Source of the DNA: Baylisascaris procyonis
Taxonomy: Eukaryota; Nematoda; Chromadorea; Rhabditida; Ascarididae
Assembly (NCBI GenBank): GCA_037389465.1
Contig: JAZARR010000200.1
Location: forward strand, 1,781,001 to 1,845,000
Direction: 5' to 3'
DNA: 64,000 nt
Shown here in pieces: positions 40,988 through 52,700 of the stretch; the stretch's first letter is position 1, and each line of letters opens with the position of its first letter. The notes under the pieces are model-generated. The model had not been told where the DNA came from and made no database searches. It saw nothing but the letters and a program-made list of their open reading frames with translations. Both the position numbers and the translations under genes were made by a program.

Positions 40988-41221
40988 TCACTCGTTTAGG
41001 TCAAGAATAGGAACGCAAGAGGGCAAGATCAGAGTGTCGCAACTACCCTCAGGCATACCGATCGTCGATCTATGCAAGTCATATAACGATCGACTATCAA
41101 TACCGATTGCTTTGGTTATTTTCGCGGCGGTCATTCTTTGTGCTACTCGTACTTTGTGTTCTTCATAAAGATTTTTAGTGATCACATAAAATGCGTTGTT
41201 TAATGCATATGCGTCATTCAT
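40988..41221 (-). CDS. Possible small gene, 77 aa, unidentified
   Basis: The ATG at 41221 follows an in-frame TGA and lies four bases after an acceptor-like ACAG (41229-41226), the arrangement seen in trans-spliced nematode messages. The 77 codons are balanced (EEHKVRVAQRMTAAKITKAI, then DSRSLYDLHRSTIGMPEGSC) and end at TGA. There is no signal peptide or membrane segment; the middle is basic and probably helical, and two Cys lie near the C-terminus. I do not recognise it. It could be a complete small protein, a terminal exon of a larger gene, or chance. Confidence 0.35.
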   Translation of the reverse strand: MNDAYALNNAFYVITKNLYEEHKVRVAQRMTAAKITKAIGIDSRSLYDLHRSTIGMPEGSCDTLILPSCVPILDLNE

Positions 41222-42828
41222 TCATCTGTTAATGTAATTACAACTGCACGCGTCATGCCGTCTTTCTACTTTCTACTTCCGTATATAAGGCTGTTGTTCT
41301 CTGAAGGTGAAGAAAAAGGATAGAAGAGCATTTATGCCGTATATTGAAACAATGAAAAGTTTTTATTATTTGCGTGATGTGTTTATTTATTTGTTTATTT
41401 ATTTGCTTGCTTTTTATTGGTTTATTATTGATGTTAGTTAATTAGTTTGTTTACCAAAGTTCGGCCATAGTTTTTCTAATAAGCACTTTTTATGTTCGTT
41501 CGTTTGTAAATCTTATGTAATTTTTTCTCTAACCATTAAAAATATTTGGTTCAATTGATCTATAATGGGAATTTTAAATTTTCCTGGAAAGCTCACTCCG
41601 TGGTGAGTCGATCATTCAAAAACCGTAATATTAGGATTCAAACATCTCCACTTTACAAGTTTAAAAAAAAGCCTATAATTATGAGCCCTTTCGCTTCACT
41701 TCCTTTCTCAAATACAAATCGAGAAATCAGAGAGCATTGAAATTGAAAATGCGCTTCATAAAAGTAGTTGCAAAGATTTTTTCATCTATCATATTCCATA
41801 GTTCGCATTAAAATTCATTATATTCATTCACTGAATGTTTAAATGCGACTATGAAATTCTCTCATTATCACCGTTGTCATTGTAAATTGTTCCCCTCTTC
41901 TAAAAGAGAAAGTCTATGAAATATGTCTATTATCCGTAAAGATATTCTTTATATAAGTAAAACGTTTGCTATCAAATTATCATTGAAATGAAGAACCTTA
42001 TAACACTTTTTTAATACGATTTTTTATTGTCAACATATTACTATGCTGAAATCGTGGCCTTATTGGAAAGAAGGCGATTGAGAATGGATAACGGACGAAT
42101 CCACTCTAAATGTTCCTGGTCGGAATGTCACTTCTTCACTTTTTGCTGCCAATTTTTCGATTATTTTTTGCATTTTGTTATCTTAAAAGGCCTTCCTCGA
42201 GGCAAAGTGATAAAGTGATTAGATTCTTCTCCAATCCACGTCAAGAGTTTTGAGTGTAACTAAGTTATATTTATGAAAATACGATTAAAATTCACAAATG
42301 AAATATTTATTAATGTTGAGTTCGATATTCTCATGCCTATTCAAATGGAACTTAAGAAGTATTTTTCTTTAGATACACAATGCACTCTATGGGGAATATT
42401 TGTCTACCTATTGCAAAGATATGAAATAAAATACAGCTAAGAAATGCTGCAATATTTCCGACGTTATATTCTGTAATTTCAGTACCATTTTCAGTATTAT
42501 TCACTCAATATTTAAAATCAGGTTGTCTCATCTCTGCATGGCACCAAAAATTTCTTACCATTAGCATATTGCACATTTATTTCTCACCCAGTACGAAGGC
42601 AAACTTTGAATGAGATTGTGTTTATAAATTGTTCACAGTGATCGATGATCGAGTGCACTCAACTCATAGTTTCTAATTAATGCTAGAAATAACTAGTTAT
42701 ACTAGTAATTGTTTTCATGTCATAATAATATATCGTCAGTCCCTCATTACTAACAATAAACTTTTATGATTTTGATCTAGATTAGATTTAAACACGATTT
42801 ACTCGCTATAGCGCGTTCTTGTTGCGAC

Positions 42829-42888
42829 TTAAAGCGATATCGCGCTTTAAAGATATTTCTGTAGATCATCTAGAAATTTCTATAGATC
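42829..42888. promoter_or_regulatory. Palindromes, one heat-shock-element-like
   Basis: Two imperfect palindromes lie about 0.9 kb upstream of the CCCH gene start: TTAAAGCGATATCGCGCTTT around 42829-42848, and a second at 42865-42888 centred on TAGAAATTTCTA, whose GAAATTTC matches the inverted GAAnnTTC module of heat-shock elements. Position suggests promoter elements; this is inference. Confidence 0.3.
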
Positions 42889-43082
42889 AAATCACTCGAT
42901 CTTATTCTTGCGTCGATGAAGAGACCAGTGTAAGCGTTGTCTAAGCAGTTCGGCGGTCGTGTCATTGTTTTGCGGAGAGTATTCGAGGTTTTTTCCACTC
43001 GAAGTTACTGTTCTCCTATTTCTGTCCTCATATCACTTGTTCTTGTTAATTGATAGTGAGGAGGAAAGTTTTCTATTTGGTA

Positions 43083-43084
<2 letters not shown>

Positions 43085-43154
<70 letters not shown>
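43085..43154. repeat. (TA)n microsatellite
   Basis: About 34 TA units upstream of the CCCH gene. Confidence 0.95.
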
Positions 43155-43155
<1 letters not shown>

Positions 43156-43783
43156 CTTGTCTTTTGCTTTGTTTCCCCACCATCGTTAAGTAGCACTGCT
43201 GTAGTGCAGCGCACAAATGGCGGAAATGTCTTGGGCCTATCTGGCTGACATTTCGTGCGCGCAATGATAATTAATTTTGTGCTATTTTTGTCAGTTCGTT
43301 GTGTGATCGTGTAACCGTCACGGTTACGGTAGTTACACATTTTTATACCTATTTTCCTCAAATATCAACTTTTCTGGATTCGTTATATTGAAGAATTTCC
43401 TTCTAATGTTAGCACACTAGGTTCAGTTGATCGTCAAAAACTTTTAAATACAGAAGCGCATTTAGTAACGAACATGAGGTTTTCCTTTGCTATAGTTTCC
43501 TGGTTAATTGCCCTCGAATATGACCTGTCTTTTTTTTTACCCGCACACCTATTTTTTCGTGAATATTCCTTCGCCTTAAAGAGTTGCCAATTTGTTGCCA
43601 GTCCTAAATTTTCATGAATTTTATAATGTATAAAGATGAAAGAGAATATAATTCAAGTACAAATGATTTCGTAATATAATTGTGAACAATGATCACTTAG
43701 TGCTTCTTTAAGTTAGTGTTTTTATCGAATCATAAAATTTTCGCAATGCGGTTCAGGTGTTTTGAGTGTTAAAAATATCCGGG

Positions 43784-46457
43784 ATGTATGAGACGAAGGG
43801 TTGGCCACAAATGCCGTTCGTATTTTATCCACCGAATGGTAATACGCCATTGCTTGCCATTCCACCACCAGTAATACCGGCTATTATTAGTTCGAATCGA
43901 CGCTCAATGTTGGATAGAAAAATGCGTCGAAAGGCTGAAACTCATAAGGTGTTCTTTTGTTGTTTATTTCGGCATTCTTTTTTTTCATTTGATCACTATC
44001 ATGTGTATATGTTATTTATATTTCCCCTTGTTTGTACATCATGATAAGTGGTGAAGATTTATGAGCTTATGTAGACAGGTCTGAATTATACTCGTGTCCA
44101 CCGGAGCGGAGTTCGATGAACTTGCTGTTTAAAAGTAAATCAGGCAGGAATCGGTTTTGTTTCCAGTCATGTCCAGAAGTGGATTATTTACAGACTTAGG
44201 TCTGGCTTTGGTAAGGGAAATGAGATGTGATTTTCAAAGGAGCTGCTGAAGAATATAAGAGGATTGCAGGCATATTCTGCGAGAAAGAATATGAAGATAT
44301 TAACATCGGCCAAAATCACAGCTATAGGGTAGGGGGGGATGATAAAATTTTTAATTGAGAAGGTGCAAAGTTTTTTTTCTTAGTAAACTAGCATTTGTAC
44401 GGATAACGTAGAATAAAAATCCGACGTATAATAATGAATGTTGTTGGTTTTTTTAAAGAAATAGAGACATGATCTCAGTGAATTCAAAATGGGGACGATA
44501 TTTGTTTATCTATGCATTGCAGGTGTTAAACAATCGCTCGTATACGTGAAACAGTCGCTCGTGCGACTGTTTCCCTGAGAGAACCTTTTATTGCATTTGC
44601 ATTTATACTTGATTGACATCTCAAGCCAGTTTTAGATATTGGATTTTGTTGTGAAATACCGAGAATTCTTATATGATTGCTTGAAATGTACATGGTAATT
44701 AAAGTTATTGAGATTGGATTCATATGATCAACCTTAGTATGGCGTAACCTGAAAAGTGCTCGAACAATGCATCAGCCGTATTGATATAATGGGAGGTACC
44801 ATTATGTAGGGTCCGAAACATGTTCGGTTATCAGTGGCCAGAACACATCCAATCCCATCGAATAAGATAGCTTGTTAATAGTTACAGAAAAAATCACTTC
44901 GTGATTATATGGTTGTATTTGAAGACTATACCGTGTCGTGCATGGACGGATACTGGCCGTTGCAATTACGGAAACAAATGCAAATTCGCGCACGGCGAAG
45001 AAGATCTCAGAAAATTGCCACCGGAGCCTATTGTGAGTATTTTTGGCAATTGAAAATATTTATAAATATTTGAAATCTTTTGTTCTTTAAGTTCATAGTA
45101 TTTTTCATTAATTTTTTTAAGAAATTTTTTGCGCTTTATGTCGGCAGATCAATGCCTGCTTGCACAAGTTATAACCCTTAACTTTGGGGAGGTCTTTTTT
45201 CAATTTTACGGTATAATAACCACTTCCTCCGTTCTTATTAGTTATGCCTTTATGTGTTGTATCGCACGCGCACCTGTCGTCCCTATTTTTTGGAATCTGT
45301 AGATGCGAGTTTTCCCACGTGAGTAGCCCAAATCGAAGATTATAAAAAGAATATGTTTCCCACACGTCTAAGATAATTAAAAATATAAATATAGTTCGTT
45401 CAAAAGTCCAATAGTCACAAATGCTACTCAAGGGGAAGTGTCAGTTTTTGTATTATTCGTGAATCCGTCAGCTATGGATGAAATAGTATTTCAGAAAGTG
45501 TATAATAATCCACGTTATCGAACCGCACCATGTCTCAAGTATCGTCTTTTGGGTTCATGCCCGTATGGTGATCGTTGCTCTTACATTCATGAACCGGTAC
45601 CCAAAGTTGACATCGAACGTTGCCTCGAGCAACTTTCTCCGCCATCTTCACCGACACACAGCATTGATACCGAGTAAGTATCGGTCGTTTTATGCGTCGT
45701 TATGACTAATCTTCTTAAAAAGCGGATGCTTTTTGCACGCTGTGGAATAATTTCGTTATTACGTAGCCTGTCCATGACGTCGGATGCATTCATAGGAATG
45801 CAGTCGACATTTCAAGCTCAAGAACTATGTTTGTTTCGGTCCAACGTAATTGAAGCGTGGGATCTTATCAGCTGTTTCTGTTTGGGAGTCGAGTACAAAT
45901 TTTCTAGATTGTCCAAGTCTGAGTTACTAAATTCATTCTGTCCGCATTGTTTCTTGTTTTGGACGCCAGATTGAAAAAGTGAGGCATAAGGGGGAAGGAA
46001 TGGGATAGCTGAGACATCATTCTTTTTTTTGAACACGAACAACTGATGTAGTTGATAAAATCATGTTCAAGTGTCTTTTACGGAGTAGGGAGAGATGGGA
46101 GTTATAGTGAACGCTTCTAAGTCTCGAATTATTCACAGCATCAAAAATGGGGATGCGTTCTGAAGTATCGAATAGGTTGAATGAGAGTGGAAAGACGAAC
46201 TCATGTAAGTTGTGTTCAAAACACCTGAAATTCTAAAATAGTGTATTTGTGGACTCTCTGATGGTCTAGTTTTTTGACGCACAAATAAACGTTGCAGTAG
46301 CACTGGCGATGAATGGTGCAGAACGATGACATCTACTCCAATTTCGAACGATCCATTCATGACGGAGGGTTCTGGCAAAGCAACTATTGAGTTCCCAAAG
46401 TTCGAAGCACTTGATGGACTGGAGAATTTCCTGCAGAAACCTTTCTCGTTTTTCTAA
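43784..46457 (+). CDS. Tandem CCCH zinc-finger RNA-binding protein (TIS11/POS-1/MEX-5 type), 203 aa
   Basis: Likely cytoplasmic regulator of mRNA stability or translation; in nematodes this family acts in oocytes and early embryos by binding U/A-rich 3' UTR elements. Exons: 43784-43948, 44925-45032, 45495-45673 and 46298-46457, all phase-consistent, ending at TAA. Finger 1 (CRAWTDTGRCNYGNKCKFAH) and finger 2 (CLKYRLLGSCPYGDRCSYIH) both have the exact C-x8-C-x5-C-x3-H spacing and are preceded by HKTIPC and YRTAPC, the family's lead-in motif. The 25-residue linker is longer than the 18 of vertebrate TTP. The N-terminus is Pro-rich; after the fingers come a Ser/Pro stretch (SPPSSPTHS) and a short tail ending QKPFSFF. 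The ATG is 28 nt after a GTTCAG acceptor, a likely trans-splice site. Exon 3 has an in-frame TAA inside its GTAAGT donor, so a shorter protein without the tail is possible. The exact paralogue is not assigned. Confidence 0.88.
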
Positions 46458-47674
46458 TTGATGAACGGTGGTCGATTTTGAGCGGAAACGATACATCCGG
46501 AGAATTCTGGGCCAAACAGCGAGCGGCATATCAGCGAATCATTATTTGTTGTTTATTATGATGTGTTTATCATTTAACGATTTTATTTATATGGGCAACC
46601 AAGAAGCATTGTAAAGATATATTTTGTAAGTGATCTCGAGATGTACATGAATGCGTTTTCGACGTTTGCGATGTTCTGACGTAGAGTTTTGGAAGGGGGT
46701 GGGATAATAGAAATGTTGGAGGGGTGAAGATCAGTTAGAGGATGGGGGAGGGGATTTTGGGAAAAATGCTTTTATTTAGCAGAGGTACGAAGCCTTTCTT
46801 TCGGCAAGAGAGCGGTTAGAGAAAGTATGTTGAATGTAAGACGCACGATTATGGCGAATTATGAATATTAATAATAACACTTTTATTTTCATGCAATTAT
46901 TTCGGAATCAATTTAGTATTGTGGATCTTGGAGGGGCAAAACGAGAACGACCGGGAAGGGGGAGTGGGAAAGTGAGTCGATTCCGAAATTCGTTATTTTG
47001 TTACCTATTCGTTTTTTTTCTAATAAATATTCTATATTTTATTTAGTTAGCGCTATATTTGTTTATAGTTGTTATTTGTATTAGTATTTGGAATGTTAAT
47101 TGCCTTCAATAGCCCAATTGCTAGGCTAGCGCATATTGCTCACTTATACTATTTGCTCTCTCTTTTATTCCCATCGGGTTTATATCTTACTATTGTTTTT
47201 ATGTTGATTTATATTGATTGATGTGTTATATTTGTTGTTGAGTGAAATTCGGTTATTTATTATGGGTATCGACGATCTTCACTAAATTTACGATTGATTT
47301 TATTTGAATATTTGAAGAATAATATTGTGAAGTTGTTTTTATTCAATATCGACTGGTTCATTCAAATGTCGATTTGATTTGTTTTCAATAAATTAGTACT
47401 ATTTATGCAGTTATTAACTTGATTCTCGAGTACCATATACGAAAGCGGCCCGATTAATGACTGATGGAGACCAACTAGGAATTTCCTCATCTTTAAACCT
47501 CTCTCATTCCTCGTCTTTTCCCCCTTTTCTCGCGTTCCTCCTCCCTCTTCGTCAGCGGGCGCCAACGTTCGATCTTTTGAGAACTCTGGGTGCAGCTTTT
47601 GACCTGTTTGCACGCCAGAGTCCGAAGGGTTTTGGGCGTGGTACTCGGCCAAAAGCAGGCTTGATATCGTTTCC
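46458..47674. other. 3' UTR of CCCH gene and intergenic DNA
   Basis: U/A-rich sequence follows the stop, with possible polyadenylation signals (AATAAA near 47021 and 47387). From about 47450 to 47670 a GC-richer patch of pyrimidine-rich sequence adjoins the 514-bp repeat cluster and may be part of the same inserted element. No gene is seen. Confidence 0.45.
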
Positions 47675-48700
47675 TATAATTTCCCTATTTTCTTACGAAG
47701 CAGCAAACAATGTATATATCCGTGATCAGCTCGTCGAGATCTATCGTTTGGTGCCAAAAATATCGAAATCGGAGACAAAAAGTATTTTTCCAAAATTTCC
47801 CTGTGCTACCCCTCGACGATCGAGAAATTGCGATTTTTGGGATTGTTTTTCTCGGCTCCGGTTTCCTCTCGAGCGGTAATTTGTGCACCGTTCGAGAGGT
47901 CCCGGCGAGGTGATGAGAAATCAAAAGACCGCTTTTGCCGACATCAAATACTGACCGAGAACCAGAACCTCCGAAATTACAAAAATCAAGATTTCGGAAA
48001 TCCTGGTCGGTCGATTCGGCTTTCAACTTTTCTCTCGAAATATAACAAGCTACATATCATTCGACAGAGCTTTTAAAGTTGTGTTGGAAGGAGCAAGCCG
48101 TAGCTCCCTAGGCTTAACCGTCGCCGAGAAAAAATTCCAAAATATCAATTACAGTATATTTGTATAGAAACTACAGCACTCGCGCACCTATAATTTCCCT
48201 ATTTTCTTAAGAAACAGCAAACAATGTATATATCCGTGATCAGCTCGTCGAGATCTATCGTTTGGTGCCAAAAATATCGAAATCGGAGACAAAAAGTATT
48301 TTTCCAAAATTTCCCTGTGCTACCCCTCGACGGTCGAGAAATTGCAATTTTTGGGATTGTTTTTCTCATCTGCGGTTTCCTTTCGAGCGGTAATCCATGC
48401 ACCGTTCGAGAGGTCCCGGCGAGGTGATGAGAAATCAAAAGACCGCTTTTGCCGACATCAAATACTGACCGAGAACCAGAACCTCCAAAATTACAAAAAT
48501 CAAGATTTCGGAAATCCTGGTCGGTCGATTCGGCTTTCAACTTTTCTCTCGAAATATGATAAACTATATATCGTTCGACAGATCTTTTAAAGTTGTGTTG
48601 AAAGAAGGAAGCCGCAGCTCCATAGGTTTAACGATTGCCGCGAAAAAAGTTTCAAAATATCAATTACAGTACGTTTGCATAGAAATTTCACACAAATCAA
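47675..48700. repeat. Dispersed tandem repeat, 514-bp period (cluster 2)
   Basis: Two units of the repeat also found at 13970-15130. TATAATTTCCCTATTTTC is at 47675 and 48189, exactly 514 bp apart. Each unit again has a minus-strand 113-codon frame (47685-48026 and 48199-48540) beginning MKAESTDQDFRNLDFCNFGG. The two units are more alike than either is to most of cluster 1, consistent with local homogenisation or recent duplication. The right flank to about 48893 is shared with cluster 1. Confidence 0.88.
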
Positions 48701-48892
48701 TCGTTATAGTGAATAAAAGGTTGATAAATGAATCCAGGAAATAGATATCATTAAAGAAAGATGTATATAATAATGAAAATTAAAAAATTTAGGAAAAAAG
48801 ACAAAGAGAAACTGTGCTGATCGCAGGTAGAAGTCAGTACACGAACCTGTTAACTACATATTTTATATTTCAGTACTAAAATAAAGGTCAGG

Positions 48893-48951
48893 GGGCTGCG
48901 CCGTCCCCGTGCCCTTGCAAGGGGGCTTGCCGCCCCCTTGACCCCCTGCTT
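48893..48951. repeat. GC-rich hairpin sequence at the end of the repeat
   Basis: About 60 bases of roughly 70% GC in an AT-rich region. They include the perfect inverted repeat CAAGGGGGC-TTGCC-GCCCCCTTG and a CCTTGCAAGG palindrome, flanked by GTCAGGGGG and CCCCCTTGACCCCC. It begins where similarity to cluster 1 stops. Cluster 1 ends in a different hairpin (GGTGGAG-C-CTCCACC, near 15364). Confidence 0.7.
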
Positions 48952-49757
48952 TCATCGGTCCGTAGTGGTTGCTACGAAAAAAAATTCATTCTCCATCCAA
49001 TTACACGAGTAATTTTTCTTTAACTTTTCTCTCACCAAATCTTGCAGCTCATCCAACAGATGCATAGATCGTTCGAGAGAGAATTGAATACTGATTCGAA
49101 CAAAAAAGAATTTCATCCAAATCCATGAAAAATTCGCCGAATTATGAACGCGCCTAATTTGACTTCTCTGAGTCTCTTAGTTTTGTGTATTCTCTTGCCA
49201 CCAAATGCGTTTTCCTATATTTTGAGTAGACATCGGGTAGGCGTGTTATAAAAGGCCGGAAGGGAATTGCCTGAGGAGCGGAATGGCGCTAGGTGCGCGT
49301 CTCTCCGACTACCCGGAAAAAAGCTATGCCCAAGAACAGAAAATTCCGGAATATTCTGAAAATCCTGGATTGGTGGAAAACCACAATTAAATATTTGTAA
49401 TAGGTTTCGAAAGAAACGAAAGCTTGTAGTTGATGAGAAAACTGTACGAATGAGAGAAGAGGAGTCAATACTTATTTATTATCATTTAGTTGACTCAAAA
49501 AGGAAAGGAATCAACGAAGTTTTAATTATATAAATGAATGAAACTGCTTCACTCCGTGAAGATCAAAGAGGCAGGGAAGGAGTTGTAATTGCTTAATCGT
49601 ATCAAGCAAAACTTTTCACTGATATCAAATGAATGTTGGAAGGTTAATCGCCTTTTTGCTGCTAGTCTCCTTGCTATTGAATAAGTGGATTGGGGGATAG
49701 GTACACTTGCTAATTGATACAACTCATATTTTGTAGCCATTCAACCATCACTTTATA
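48952..49757. other. Intergenic DNA and 3' UTR of MTO1
   Basis: No plus-strand gene. The MTO1 3' UTR should start left of 49758, and a minus-strand AATAAA (complement of TTTATT at 49475-49480) lies about 280 nt past the stop. A 63-codon minus frame at 49549-49740 starts just after the MTO1 stop and is probably incidental. Confidence 0.5.
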
Positions 49758-52700
49758 TCACAATACATTTGTTCCTCGATCAAGCGTTGCAGCCATCGAT
49801 GATCTCGTTGGGGTTTTAAGATACCGTAGCAGAATGCAGAGTGCCTCAGGGGTTATACCAGGTATCCTGAAATGTGCTTCCTTAAGTTATGGGCATAACA
49901 GAATGGCTCATTTTTCAAATTTGATGAATATCGTACGCTCACAGAAATTTGCAGAGATCAGAGGTCGCTGCCCAAATTTATTCACATTAGGCTCTTAATA
50001 ACAGAAATGATATAAAAAACTCCTTCGTGCCATAAAATTGTGCTATGACAATTGCGCCATGGAAATTTTTCTTGCGTGCATTTTGAAACATTTGACAGCT
50101 GCATTCACAAATCCATAAGGCGCAAATGGCTGGGCTCCTGTTAATATGAATAACTATTAGAAGCTAATTAAAAAAAAAAACTTTATTCATTTAACTAACG
50201 GAAACTTTAAATGGGGATTGTAGAATTTTAAATTCATAGATATACATATGCAATAGTCATTATGCAATCTATATGGACCAATATAAGAAATGAAAAAAAT
50301 CTGAAAGTCCAAGGAATGAAGTTTGTGAGCGCTTAAAAAAGCAAAATCGCATTCTACCTGGAAGGTAATTAATACCAAGCGGCATATTATAGACGTTATC
50401 ACTGTTTCATAAATACTATAGAATTCATAGTGAAAAAAATGCCTCGAAGCTGCAGCGAGATTCTGTGGTCGCCACGTTTCGAATTTTTCTTTACACTCGA
50501 ACGATAGACCGTCCATTGTCGAATAGTCTGTATTCTCCGGTATTAGAGTAGTACATTCACGACGCACTTCCTCCATCTGAATCCATTAGCTCAAACATCA
50601 CGCATTTGAATAACCTCCATTTGTATTCATTTACTCTTTCATTTCGACGATGTGGTTAAAATACAAACACCAGGCGATTCATTCTACTCTATTTTTGATA
50701 GAATTTGCAAGCTGGGGGAAAACACACCAGCTGAGGTGTGACTGAAATGGAACAACAGACCAGAGTGGACCAGCCCATAATCTAAACCATAAGACCTAGT
50801 AGCCGCATTAGCGCTAAGTAAAACAGACAAACTAAAACCCTCTGGGGTCTTTTAATCGAGGCTACATCAACCTTCAGGGAAAAAAACTTTTCCCACATTT
50901 GTGGAGAAATTTGCATATGCAAATATCCTAACACCGCAAAAGCCAAGAGAAATGACCAAGCGAAACGGAAACAAGTACAAAGAGCATAGACTCTGAGATA
51001 TATAATTTGACTATGCTCATTAAGTTACATCTACATAATTGCTTTAACTTATGAATTGAAACTATTTAACATAATACGATTGAAAAGAATTTATTAAAAA
51101 CATAAGTTTTGTATTAAATGCATTAAAGGAGCACTAGCAATTAATGATGCCGAAAATAAAGCAGTAATTCGAAAATATTCTATTTTTTTCTAACGACGGT
51201 GGAAATACTATTAACGTTGATGGAGAATTGAAAGGATTTACCCTAGCTTTCAGACGTTCATGTTGTTGTGCATAGATCCCTTCATTTCTGATTCTCGATT
51301 CCAATTGTTCATCACCAACAAACTGATTCAATTCATTCGGGAATGCTGTCGCCAATTGTTCCATAGAAATATCGAAACGATGAAGCATCTCATAGGCGCT
51401 TAATACTGAAATAAAATTTATTTATTTATTGAATAGAGACCTGTTCAAAAATAGTAAGAAGGATCATTACAGCATTGCGAGTTGGGCGAAATTCGAAACT
51501 AAAGAAAGTTCCACTCCTACATGGGAGAAGGCGATTTCTTCATATTGCTTTTTAAGCCGAACAAGCCTATCACAGATTCAAAATCCCTATAAAACATCGA
51601 GATTATGACTCTCTCTTCCTCCTTCTCCTCATTGAAAAGGTAGCGAATATTGGCTACAAACTCAAAGAAGACGAAATTCGGAATAAAACCAGCTATCAAA
51701 GACGAAGACGTCAATTGAGCTGGACCACCCACGTCGCGACTGCTCCATTTTTTTCACTTTTTTCGAGTTTCAACTTGACCTCTACACAAAAAAGACTAAC
51801 CTTTACCGCCTCCTCTTTTTGTTGTAAACCGGGGCAAGCATTGTATCCACCTACTTATAGGCATTTCTATGGATTTGAGTAAAGCTACTGCATCGTTGAA
51901 TTTCCTCTTCATTGTGTAGAATCGTGCATAACGATACTCCGATACAGCACCTACACGATATGCTTTCTCCGTTAGACGCATATCTGCGTTATCAGGCCTC
52001 AAAACAAATCAATCTTGCGCTGATATGATAAACTAACAACATGATAACATAACACATAATCATACAATAAACCTGCTGATTTAAACTTCGTAGTTTATTG
52101 ATTTCCTATTTTCTATTGCGTAATCGATAAACGTACTAATTGATTGATCGAGTGTATAGTCATCGTTATTCCTCATATCCTTTCCTAATCAATCTTAGTA
52201 TATAGCCTATCCGCAGAAATATCTTTTTTTACACCACTAATATATAACAGAAGCCGCATAACAATAGCAATTCCAATAACATTACAATATAAAGCATAGC
52301 AAGATACTTGCAATATAACTCAGATAACAGTTAAATATAAATGAGACAGATAGTCACACAGAATTTATCAACTGTTGGTAGTTAACCAGTATGATGGTTA
52401 ATTCGGTATTACCTTGAAAAGTTCATTAAACTGCGAATTTTAACTATGTACCTCTTCATATACACTTTTTCCCCTTTAGTTAATATCAGTACTCAATATC
52501 AATGATCAAGAAATATGAATTAATTCAATGAACATATCATTCAATCAACGATCGTGAAAATGAATTAAATCCTGGCATTTTTCCAAAATTTTTTTTAAAA
52601 CAACAAACCTTAAATGAAGTCGAAATTCCGCACGTGAAGTGAACATTCGATAAGGCTCATTAGTACCCAAACTTGTGAGATCATCAATTAATACACCAAT

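Larger units (their letters stand above)
33843..43756. other. Long intergenic region
   Basis: About 10 kb of AT-rich DNA with microsatellites (AAATAGT near 34.1 kb, AAAT near 35.9 kb, TTTA near 34.68 and 41.4 kb), a paired CRE-like motif at 39943 and one possible small gene at 40988-41221. A plus-strand 95-codon ATG frame (about 38422-38712) sits in a GC-richer patch but shows no splice context or motif. Near the right end are palindromes (42829-42888) and a TA tract (43085-43154) that may belong to the promoter region of the CCCH gene. Confidence 0.4.

Noticed and set aside
43005..43361. Frames made of repeated Ile-Tyr
   Set aside because: They are the translation of the (TA)n microsatellite.
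44925..45032. Alternative start of CCCH exon 2 at the TTACAG near 44887
   Set aside because: That acceptor is out of phase with exon 1 for the zinc-finger frame; TTTGAAG at 44924 gives HKTIPC in phase.
45117..45431. Minus-strand 104-codon frame inside the CCCH gene
   Set aside because: It lies in the intron between exons 2 and 3 with no splice signals or motif.
49549..49740. 63-codon minus frame after the MTO1 stop
   Set aside because: It starts inside the MTO1 3' UTR and lacks independent support.
51134..51241. Continuation of MTO1 exon 10 to a stop (tail ending GIINC)
   Set aside because: A GTAAAT donor at 51241 joins in phase to the exon at 50576, restoring the conserved MTO1 C-terminus.
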